Shown here piece after piece: positions 26,651 to 33,526 of a DNA stretch of 57,815 bases (its first letter is position 1; every line of letters begins with the position of its first letter). A program made the translations under genes and the position numbers. The DNA lies in contig CALUPA010000004.1 in the NCBI GenBank assembly GCA_944322395.1, positions 1 through 57,815 of the forward strand. The letters are read 5' to 3'. The stretch is from an uncultured Phocaeicola sp. Lineage in GTDB: Bacteria; Bacteroidota; Bacteroidia; Bacteroidales; Bacteroidaceae. Below the pieces are notes generated by a model that was given only the letters and a program-made list of their open reading frames with translations, had not been told where the DNA came from and did not search any database.

Positions 26651-27682
26651 ATGATGAAGAATATTTATATAAAAACAGTTTTGGCATTTAGCGCTGTTGC
26701 ATTGCTTCATACATCATGTAGTGATTGGACAGAGCCGGAAAGTTTGTCAATGGATTATGCTACTATAGAAACTCAGAATCCTGGATTGTATGAGAATTAT
26801 TTGAAGGATTTACGTGAATATAGAACTACTGAACATCAATTAGTTTATGCATGGTTTGACAATAGTGAAAAAGTTCCATATTCAAGAGCACACCATCTTG
26901 TAGATTTGCCAGACAGTATTGATGTTGTTGGATTGATATATCCAGATGGTTTGACAAATATGGAAATGAATGAAATAAAGGAAATCCGTGAAAAGAAAGG
27001 AATGAAAGTCATTTATACAGTTGACTATGATAAGATAAAGACTGCTTATAATGATAAAGTTCTTAATGCTCCAGAGGAGGAGCCGTTTTCTAAAGAATTC
27101 AGATCTTTTTTAACTGATAGTCTTCAGTATGCTTTGAGTGTAGCAGGAAAATATGGTTACGATGGTATTTGTATAAATTATACAGGTAAGTCTTCTTTGC
27201 ATATGGATGAAACTGAGTTGAAAGAATACAAGGAAAATGAGAACTGTTTTATGAAAATTGTAGCAGACTGGCTGGAAAGAAACGGCGATAAATACTCTTT
27301 GGTATTTCAAGGTACTCCTCAAAATGTGTTGAGCGAAAATGCAGTTGTGTTGGATAAGAGTGATGTGATTTTTATTTCAGGATTACAGGCTAGTTCAACA
27401 AGTGAACTTACTTCAATGCTTACTATGGGATATATTGAGAAATATAAGGAACGTTATGGCGTTACAGTAGTGGGAGTTCCTTTGAATACATCAGACAAGC
27501 ATTATATGTTTGGAGACGAGTTGGCGGTAAATGCTGTTGCAGAATGGGCTTCTGTTCCTCAAATAGGACTTAACTTACGTGCGGTAGGAGCTTATGATGT
27601 TTCGGGAGATTATTTTGCTGCTGATTCAAATTATAAGAATATACGCAATATGATAAATATTTTAAATCCGTCAATTAAATAA
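26651..27682 (+). CDS. GH18-fold lipoprotein with catalytic D-x-E lost (PUL1)
   Basis: The 343-residue lipoprotein (signal ending LLHTSC, C23) has a TIM-barrel-like pattern: the strand GMKVIYTVDYD, then KYGYDGICINYTGK, then LVFQGT and VIFISGL. The GH18 chitinase/endoglycosidase signature DGxxxDxE aligns with D171-G172-I-C-I-N176-Y-T178, so both catalytic residues are replaced. I infer a surface glycan-binding protein that kept the GH18 cleft. The same gene is found in the same position in PUL2 and PUL3, and comparable non-catalytic proteins lie beside BT_3987-like enzymes in Bacteroides. An acidic residue follows the lipidated cysteine (CSDW), matching the surface-export pattern. Two ATGs (26651, 26654) are possible starts. 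Confidence 0.75.
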   Translation: MMKNIYIKTVLAFSAVALLHTSCSDWTEPESLSMDYATIETQNPGLYENYLKDLREYRTTEHQLVYAWFDNSEKVPYSRAHHLVDLPDSIDVVGLIYPDGLTNMEMNEIKEIREKKGMKVIYTVDYDKIKTAYNDKVLNAPEEEPFSKEFRSFLTDSLQYALSVAGKYGYDGICINYTGKSSLHMDETELKEYKENENCFMKIVADWLERNGDKYSLVFQGTPQNVLSENAVVLDKSDVIFISGLQASSTSELTSMLTMGYIEKYKERYGVTVVGVPLNTSDKHYMFGDELAVNAVAEWASVPQIGLNLRAVGAYDVSGDYFAADSNYKNIRNMINILNPSIK

Positions 27683-27683
27683 T

Positions 27684-27690
27684 AAGGAGG
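27684..27690 (+). promoter_or_regulatory. Perfect Shine-Dalgarno sequence
   Basis: AAGGAGG lies 7 bases before the ATG at 27698. Strong Shine-Dalgarno sites are rare in Bacteroidota, and most neighbouring genes have none, so translation of this lipoprotein may be boosted. Confidence 0.6.
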
Positions 27691-27697
27691 TAAGTAT

Positions 27698-28876
27698 ATG
27701 AAAAAGAAATATGTTTTGTTTTATTCTGCAATGCTTTTTCTTGCAGGAAGTTTTACCTCTTGTGGTGAGGATTTGGAGAATTTTGATTCAAAGATTTTTA
27801 GTTCTGTAGAAGCTGTTTCGCCTTTCTTTGTTGAGGAGGAAATGGTTACGGAATCACGATTCTTAAAAGCTTCAATTGCAAAACAGCTTGATTTTGACGT
27901 AACATTTTCATATGCAGCTGATGCTTCATTGGTAAGTGAATATAATGTTACTTATTCTGATAATGCCGAAATGTTACCTGCACAGAATTATGAAATACCT
28001 GAACCAAATGCAAAAGTTGCAGCAGGAAAGGTGGAATCAAATGAAGTTGAGATTATATTTAAAGATCTTCAGAACCTTGATAAATCAAAAGTGTTTGTTT
28101 TACCTGTTACTATACAGAATGCCAATATAGATGTTTTGGCGAGTAAACGCACAACATACTTTGTTTTGAAAGAAGCTTCTTTGGTTAATTTCTCAGCAAA
28201 CTTGAAAGAAAATAATATAAGATTTAATTTTAAGAATGCTGCACCTTTGAATGGCTTGACAGAATTGACAGCAGAAGCTTTGGTAAAAGTCGATGCTTTT
28301 GCCGATGGAAGAGGGGCTAATATTTCAACTGTAATGGGTGTTGAGGGACACTTCTTGATTCGTTTTGGAGATGCTGCTCCTAAGGATCAGATTCAGATTG
28401 CAGCAAAAGGTGAGAATCTTACTTCTTCAGATTGGGTATGTAAGGCTGGAAAATGGACTCATATTGCGGTGACATACAGCCAAGCTACAAATACTGTTCA
28501 GGTATATATTGATGGAAAAAAACGTTCAGAACAAGTATTTAAGTCATTTACCGGTCCTGTAAATTGGGGTAAGTATTTCGAGGAAGAATCCGGTGATGAC
28601 ACTCGTAGTTTCTGGATTGGTTATTCGTATGAAGAGTCAAGATATCTGGATGGTGATATTTGTGAATGCCGTATATGGGATAGGGTCTTGACCGAAGAAG
28701 AAATCAAGTCTGAAAATCATTTTTATAAAGTAGATCCTGCTTCAGAAGGCTTGGTGGCTTATTGGAAATTTAATGAAGGAAAAGGTGATTCAATAAAAGA
28801 CTATTCATCAAACGGGAATGATGGTAAAGCATCAAAAGGCTTGGTGTGGAATGCTGTAGAATTACCGGTTAAATAA
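27698..28876 (+). CDS. DUF1735-LamG (concanavalin-like) lipoprotein (PUL1)
   Basis: The 392-residue lipoprotein has a signal ending FTSC (C22, followed by GED). An N-terminal DUF1735 / BT_3987-N-like beta domain (about 35-165) is followed by a laminin-G-like jelly roll (about 185-390). LamG hallmarks are WTHIAVTYSQATNTVQVYID, then SFWIGYSYEESRYLDGDICECRIW, DRVLTEEEI and GLVAYWKFNEGKG. The pair of domains and its place between the inactive and active GH18 genes suggest a surface glycan-binding protein. I see no catalytic residues of known GH16-type LamG-fold enzymes. Counterparts occupy the same position in PUL2 and PUL3. Confidence 0.82.
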   Translation: MKKKYVLFYSAMLFLAGSFTSCGEDLENFDSKIFSSVEAVSPFFVEEEMVTESRFLKASIAKQLDFDVTFSYAADASLVSEYNVTYSDNAEMLPAQNYEIPEPNAKVAAGKVESNEVEIIFKDLQNLDKSKVFVLPVTIQNANIDVLASKRTTYFVLKEASLVNFSANLKENNIRFNFKNAAPLNGLTELTAEALVKVDAFADGRGANISTVMGVEGHFLIRFGDAAPKDQIQIAAKGENLTSSDWVCKAGKWTHIAVTYSQATNTVQVYIDGKKRSEQVFKSFTGPVNWGKYFEEESGDDTRSFWIGYSYEESRYLDGDICECRIWDRVLTEEEIKSENHFYKVDPASEGLVAYWKFNEGKGDSIKDYSSNGNDGKASKGLVWNAVELPVK

Positions 28877-28893
28877 TTAAAAAGAATTTACGT

Positions 28894-30354
28894 ATGAAAA
28901 TAGCTAGTATAAATAAAATTATTGGTTTATTTTGTTTTCCTATACTAATAGGAGCTGGATTTTCTGCTTGTTCTGAAACAGAAATAGATTTAAAACCTTT
29001 GGATGAAAGCAAATACGAGATAACTGGTGAACAGAATGGATATTTTTGTGATGAAACCGGTAAGCAGGATTTCTCTGTTGTAGAAATACGCTCTGGAAAC
29101 TCCACAACTTTAAATATTTATTTAAATGCTACTAAGAAGGCGGAATCAGCCAGTGTTATAGAACTTAAGTATGACCAGTCTGTACTTGACAGTTATAACG
29201 CATCTACAGACAATGAATATCAGGCCTTCCCTCAAGATGCTGTATTATTAGATGCCGGAGGAAGCATGACACTCGCTGAAGGACAGCAACGCTCCAATAC
29301 TTTAGCTGTAAACTTTACAGCGGTTGAAAGTTTGGCTGAAGGTACAACGTATGTAATTCCACTTAAGGCAAGCGTCGTTTCAGGTCCTTTGAAACTAACG
29401 GAAAGTCGTCAGGGATATTTGATCTTTGTAACAATACAGAAAAATTTAGGAGATTGTGATAAAGGAGGGTGTAAGGTTTATACATGTATGGAGATAAATA
29501 ATACTAACCCTTTGAATAATCTTTGCTTTACATTAAAGAATTCAGGAAAATATTTGTTTGATGGAATAATATTATTCTGCGATAATATTATTCTTGACCA
29601 AGCTACAGGTACGGTTCATGCTGGAGTTAACGATAATATTATGCATGTATTGAATAATCATGAGAAATATCTTAAACCTTTGCGGGATCGTGGTATGAAA
29701 GTTATATTGGGTATTGAAGCTTATTGGACTCATGCTAGTATCGCTAATTTATCGGAAGAAACGGCTCGCGCTTTTGCTCGTGATTTAAAGATTATGTGTG
29801 ATACTTATGAACTTGATGGTATATTCTATGACGATGAGTATGATAAAGCTCAGGTTCCTACGCCTCCTGGATTTGTAGAAAAATCGCCTGAAGCTGCAGC
29901 ACGGTTGATGTATGAAGTAAAGAAGATAATGCCTGAATGTATAAATATTTCATATGTATATAATAACTTGCGTGATTTAAGTTCGGAAGGATGTTTCTTT
30001 GAAGACGGTGGAGTAAAACAAGGACCATCATACTATGTGGATTATACATATGCCGACTATCATACATTAGCTCAGGATGAAGACTTGACAAATACTTATC
30101 CTGGATTACCTAAAAACCGTTGGGGAATGTATTCTCAGGAATTTGCACTAGGTTATTGGGCGAAGGATGGTGAATTGGAGGAAATAAAAGCTAATAACGG
30201 AATTCATTTCCTTTTTGCATACGATCCGTTTAGAGAAACATTTAATACAGATTTTAAGGGTTCTACTCAGTTAAAAGAAATTGGAAAGATTGCAAATGTA
30301 TTGTTTGAAGATGAAGCAGTTTATGATAGTAATCCTTATAGAAAAGATTGGTAA
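28894..30354 (+). CDS. GH18 endo-beta-N-acetylglucosaminidase, BT_3987-like (PUL1)
   Basis: The 486-residue lipoprotein (signal ending GFSAC, C26, then SETE) has a DUF1735 beta domain (about 35-185) and a GH18 barrel (about 195-486). The catalytic signature is LDGIFYDDEY with D308-G309 and D313-D-E315, matching the D-x-E pair of GH18 enzymes that use substrate-assisted catalysis. Other shared blocks with the B. thetaiotaomicron enzyme are YVDYTYADYHTLA, NTYPGLPKNRWGMYSQEF and the C-terminal YDSNPYRKDW. Such enzymes cut between the two GlcNAc residues of N-glycans, and the BT_3987 group acts on high-mannose types. Surface location and high-mannose preference are inferred from that relationship. 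It follows the LamG gene by 17 bases. Confidence 0.88.
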   Translation: MKIASINKIIGLFCFPILIGAGFSACSETEIDLKPLDESKYEITGEQNGYFCDETGKQDFSVVEIRSGNSTTLNIYLNATKKAESASVIELKYDQSVLDSYNASTDNEYQAFPQDAVLLDAGGSMTLAEGQQRSNTLAVNFTAVESLAEGTTYVIPLKASVVSGPLKLTESRQGYLIFVTIQKNLGDCDKGGCKVYTCMEINNTNPLNNLCFTLKNSGKYLFDGIILFCDNIILDQATGTVHAGVNDNIMHVLNNHEKYLKPLRDRGMKVILGIEAYWTHASIANLSEETARAFARDLKIMCDTYELDGIFYDDEYDKAQVPTPPGFVEKSPEAAARLMYEVKKIMPECINISYVYNNLRDLSSEGCFFEDGGVKQGPSYYVDYTYADYHTLAQDEDLTNTYPGLPKNRWGMYSQEFALGYWAKDGELEEIKANNGIHFLFAYDPFRETFNTDFKGSTQLKEIGKIANVLFEDEAVYDSNPYRKDW

Positions 30355-30374
30355 ATAATGTAAATTACAATAAT

Positions 30375-31409
30375 ATGAAAAAGATATTATATATAATGTT
30401 TTTCTCAACTATTGGTTTGGTATCATGTGAGAAAGATGAAATTACAAGACCTGACAGTAGTTTATGGGATAAGGCAGAAACGACAGAACCGTCTGAAGGC
30501 TCTAATTTGAATGTCGGCACAGATTTGTTTCAGATGAAAATAGATGAAACTAAGTCTTTTAATGTAGCTGAGGGTAATGGAGAATATAATGTAACAATTC
30601 TTGATACTGATATCGCAGAAGCTACAGTTGAAGGTGATGTTATAAAAGTTACAGGAAAAAAACAAGGAGTTACTGAGGCTGTTGTTTCTGATAAAAATCA
30701 AAACTACAAATCTGTAAAGGTTGATGTTTATCTTACAGATAACCTTATAATAGATCTTACAGAAGTTAATATAGAACTTCCATTTGGTAAACCGGCAGTT
30801 AAAATTATTAATGTAACAGAGGGTAATGGAGATTATGTCGTTTCTTCAGCAAATGAAGAAATAGTAACAGTAAGTGTTGATGAATCTGATCCTAATAGAA
30901 TAAATGTTAATGCTACTGCTGAAGGAGAAACAGAAATTACGATAACAGATTCTCATGGTCTTAGTACTAATGTTATGGTGAAAGTTACAATAAATAATTC
31001 AGCATTTAGTGCAGATGAACTTGAAACCATAATGTCTAAGACAGAGGTGCAATATGTATTGTGGCCTGATGAAGATTTTTATAAGAAGTCAGGTGTGATG
31101 CTTACTGCAAAAAATGAGGATCTTGGAAGTTTCCCAGGAATTGGTGATAAAGGTCTAAAACAAACAGGTGTATATTTGAGAGGTACAGGTAAAACTGCTT
31201 TAACCGTTGCTTTTGAGAGTGATATTGATTATACACTAGATAAAGAGGAAAGTGGATATCTGTATGAAAGAGACAATAGTTGGTCTTATGAATATAATAA
31301 GGTTCCTTGTACATTCAAAGTTATTAAGAAAGAGGGCTCAAAATGTTGGGCAGTGTTCTATGCACAAGTAGGTGAAGAAATAGTGAAGGGATATATGATC
31401 TTTAATTAA
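30375..31409 (+). CDS. Lipoprotein with two bacterial Ig-like repeats (PUL1 last gene)
   Basis: The start is taken at ATG 30375 because it gives a clean lipoprotein signal (MKKILYIMFF, then STIGLVSC, C18). The ATG at 30348 overlaps the upstream stop. The 344 residues hold two related beta domains (about 51-120 and 131-205) that share VAEGNGEYNVTI / VTEGNGDYVVSS followed by a V-V-T-rich strand pattern, as in BIG2-type domains. A distinct C-terminal domain (about 210-344) has several Trp and Tyr and ends AQVGEEIVKGYMIFN. I do not recognise the C-terminal domain. Acidic residues follow the cysteine (CEKDE), so surface display is likely. It is absent from PUL2 and PUL3. A strong terminator follows. 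Confidence 0.65.
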   Translation: MKKILYIMFFSTIGLVSCEKDEITRPDSSLWDKAETTEPSEGSNLNVGTDLFQMKIDETKSFNVAEGNGEYNVTILDTDIAEATVEGDVIKVTGKKQGVTEAVVSDKNQNYKSVKVDVYLTDNLIIDLTEVNIELPFGKPAVKIINVTEGNGDYVVSSANEEIVTVSVDESDPNRINVNATAEGETEITITDSHGLSTNVMVKVTINNSAFSADELETIMSKTEVQYVLWPDEDFYKKSGVMLTAKNEDLGSFPGIGDKGLKQTGVYLRGTGKTALTVAFESDIDYTLDKEESGYLYERDNSWSYEYNKVPCTFKVIKKEGSKCWAVFYAQVGEEIVKGYMIFN

Positions 31410-31438
31410 TTGATGACTTCCCTTTCTTGATATTTACT

Positions 31439-31492
31439 AAAGGATTATTAATCTGTGACTCAGCTTACTGAGGAAAGGATTAATAATCCTTT
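31439..31492 (+). terminator. Strong intrinsic terminator closing PUL1
   Basis: AAAGGATTATTAATC (31439-31453) pairs perfectly with GATTAATAATCCTTT (31478-31492) over 15 bp. The loop contains a second stem (CTCAG/CTGAG). A T run extends to 31495. Confidence 0.9.
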
Positions 31493-31692
31493 TTTGTGTA
31501 TTTTAGGAAAGAGTACACTCCCTTTTATTCCATGATATAATTAAATAATGTCAGTACAAATAAAGTATTAATATTTGTAAAGACGATTAATTATATCCTT
31601 GTTATGTATGGTTGTATTCATTTTAATATTATTCCTAGTCTGATTAAATTTTTAATTGCGTTAATGTATGTGAAAAGAAATGCGGGCAATCT

Positions 31693-31727
31693 TATTTTTG
31701 ATACTTTTGTAAATAAGCAATTGCTTA
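31693..31727 (+). promoter_or_regulatory. Promoter region of PUL2 ECF sigma gene with palindrome
   Basis: TATTTTTG (31693-31700) and TACTTTTG (31702-31709) both fit TAnnTTTG, and no good -33 TTTG is present. The second is part of CTTTTGTAAATAA (31704-31716). The perfect 14-bp palindrome TAAGCAATTGCTTA (31714-31727) would cover the predicted transcription start, like an operator. Confidence 0.5.
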
Positions 31728-31763
31728 ATTGTTTATGAATTATATAAAATAATACTGATAAAC

Positions 31764-32315
31764 ATGGGGTTTGAGAACAATTCGTACGAAAAGGTTAAGG
31801 CATTCAAGGTATTTTTCAATAAAAACTATCCAAAGATAAAGAATTTTTCGTTGAAAATATTAAAAGTTGAAGAAGATGCAGAAGATGTAACCCAGGATAT
31901 ATTTATCAAGTATTGGGAAAGGCCTGATTTGTGGTATGGTAAAGAAAATATAGACAATCTTCTTTTTATTATAGCGCGAAATGTAATATTCAACTTCCTG
32001 AAAAGAAAATCTATTTTTGAAAATCAATTGATAGAGTTGTCTGATGATTCTTTATGCATTCAAGTATCTGATTGGATTTCGCCGGACGATGAATTGCAAG
32101 CAGAAGAGACAAAATTGCTTATACAGATGACATTGGAACATATGCCAGAGAAGAGAAGACATGTATTCTTGATGCATAAAATGGAAGGGCTAAGCGCTGT
32201 ACAAATCGCCGAAAAACTCGATATTTCTGTACGAACGGTTGAACACCATATCTATCGTGCAATGGCTGAACTAAAAAAAGTGTTTTTTTTATTATTTTTT
32301 TCGCTTTTCGTGTAA
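31764..32315 (+). CDS. ECF-type RNA polymerase sigma factor (PUL2)
   Basis: The 183-residue protein has region 2 (FSLKILKVEEDAEDVTQDIFIKYWERPD) and region 4 (MPEKRRHVFLMHKMEGLSAVQIAEKLDISVRTVEHHIYRAMAELKKV). It ends in a hydrophobic tail (FFLLFFSLFV), as does the PUL1 sigma. It is followed 49 bases later by a FecR-type anti-sigma gene and then an STN-bearing SusC, the full trans-envelope signalling set. It is expected to activate the PUL2 operon when glycan occupies SusC. Sequence identity with the PUL1 sigma is low by eye, so the two may read different promoters. Confidence 0.9.
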   Translation: MGFENNSYEKVKAFKVFFNKNYPKIKNFSLKILKVEEDAEDVTQDIFIKYWERPDLWYGKENIDNLLFIIARNVIFNFLKRKSIFENQLIELSDDSLCIQVSDWISPDDELQAEETKLLIQMTLEHMPEKRRHVFLMHKMEGLSAVQIAEKLDISVRTVEHHIYRAMAELKKVFFLLFFSLFV

Positions 32316-32364
32316 GTATATTGTATAGTTCAATTGTCTTTATTAATGAAAGAAGAAATTAATC

Positions 32365-33360
32365 ATGGTAAAAAGGTATTTAGATAAGGTAGTAGGATTG
32401 TTTCTTGAGAAAGATTATTCCCTTAAAACGGTCAATGATTTTCATCGTTGGTTGTTGAAAGAGGATAACGAAGAAGGAAAAATAGAAGCATTAAAGGATG
32501 AATGGGATAATATAAATATACGGAAGGATATTAATACAGATGCGGCTTTCAATACATTCTTGCATAATATAGGAATGGAAGAATTTGTTGAAGATAAAAA
32601 GCATATTAAAATTTGGAAATATGTTTCGGCTGCTGCAGTTATTAGTGGCGTGATTTCTACATTGGCGACTATATGGTATCTCAATAAAGATAAACATGAT
32701 ATTTCTATGTTAGAATGTTATGCGCCTTATAAAGAGATTAGGGAAATAACATTGCCTGACGGAAGTAAAGCTTGTCTTAATTCAGGTTCCTATATATTAT
32801 ATCCGGAAGAGTTTAGAAGTGATGCGCGAAATATATACTTGGTAGGTGAGGCTGTTTTTGATGTTGCTAGAAATGAGAAAAAACCATTTACAGTGCATTC
32901 AGGTGAATTTGCGGTAACAGCATTAGGTACTAAGTTTAATGTAAAGGCGTATCCAGAGGATGAATTTTTGGCCGCAACATTGTTGGAAGGGAAAATTAAA
33001 GTTAAATGTTCTGAGGCAGAAGACTATTTCCTTAATCCCGGACAACAGCTTAAGCATAACAGATTTACTCATGAGAACGAATTAAAGGAGGTTGATGAGG
33101 AGTTTGTTACAGCTTGGCAAAGAGGAGAAATAATACTAAACGAGGCTTCCTTGAGAGAAATACGTTTGGCGCTTGAAACTAGATATGGCATTGATATTGA
33201 GCTTTTTGGAGAAGAGAATCTGACCAAAGACTTGTTTAGCTTTACATTTAAGAAAGATGCCAAGATAGAAGAAGTACTTGATATAATGAAGATAGTTATA
33301 GGAAACTTTGATTATGTAATAAAAAACAACACATGTAGTATATATTGTAAAAAGAAATAA
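32365..33360 (+). CDS. FecR-type anti-sigma factor (PUL2)
   Basis: The 331-residue single-pass inner-membrane protein has a cytoplasmic N-terminus (1-85), one transmembrane helix (about 86-106) and a periplasmic FecR domain (about 115-215; EIREITLPDGSKACLNSGSYILYPE, then VGEAVFDVARNEKKPFTVHSG and GTKFNVKAYPEDE). A C-terminal DUF4974-like domain (about 250-331) is expected to touch the SusC STN domain. It holds the ECF sigma factor inactive until the transporter signals. It is the only anti-sigma gene in the three loci, so it might also serve the PUL1 sigma. Confidence 0.9.
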   Translation: MVKRYLDKVVGLFLEKDYSLKTVNDFHRWLLKEDNEEGKIEALKDEWDNINIRKDINTDAAFNTFLHNIGMEEFVEDKKHIKIWKYVSAAAVISGVISTLATIWYLNKDKHDISMLECYAPYKEIREITLPDGSKACLNSGSYILYPEEFRSDARNIYLVGEAVFDVARNEKKPFTVHSGEFAVTALGTKFNVKAYPEDEFLAATLLEGKIKVKCSEAEDYFLNPGQQLKHNRFTHENELKEVDEEFVTAWQRGEIILNEASLREIRLALETRYGIDIELFGEENLTKDLFSFTFKKDAKIEEVLDIMKIVIGNFDYVIKNNTCSIYCKKK

Positions 33361-33397
33361 TAATAGAAGAATAAATAGAACAAGCCTATGAATAAAA

Positions 33398-33440
33398 ATA
33401 TCCGGAAAGTTGTCGTTTCCGGATATGAAATCGATTTTTT
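33398..33440 (+). terminator. Hairpin with T run between anti-sigma and SusC genes (attenuator-like)
   Basis: ATATCCGGAAA (33398-33408) pairs perfectly with TTTCCGGATAT (33416-33426) around a 7-base loop. A T run is at 33435-33441, 8 bases after the stem. It would separate sigma/anti-sigma mRNA from the SusC operon. The gap before the T run makes it weaker than a standard terminator. Confidence 0.55.
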
Positions 33441-33526
33441 TGGACTCCTTAAAGATGTAAAAAATTATGATAACACGAGAAGAGTTACTGCTCTGAGTAT
33501 AATACTTAAAAACACATCTAATATAT

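Larger units (their letters stand above)
31410..31763. other. 354-base gap between PUL1 and PUL2
   Basis: This stretch is non-coding. It holds the PUL1 terminator, an A/T-rich stretch with no feature I can support (31500-31677), a single GCGGGCAA core (31682-31689), two overlapping -7-like elements and a palindrome before the PUL2 sigma gene. Confidence 0.6.
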
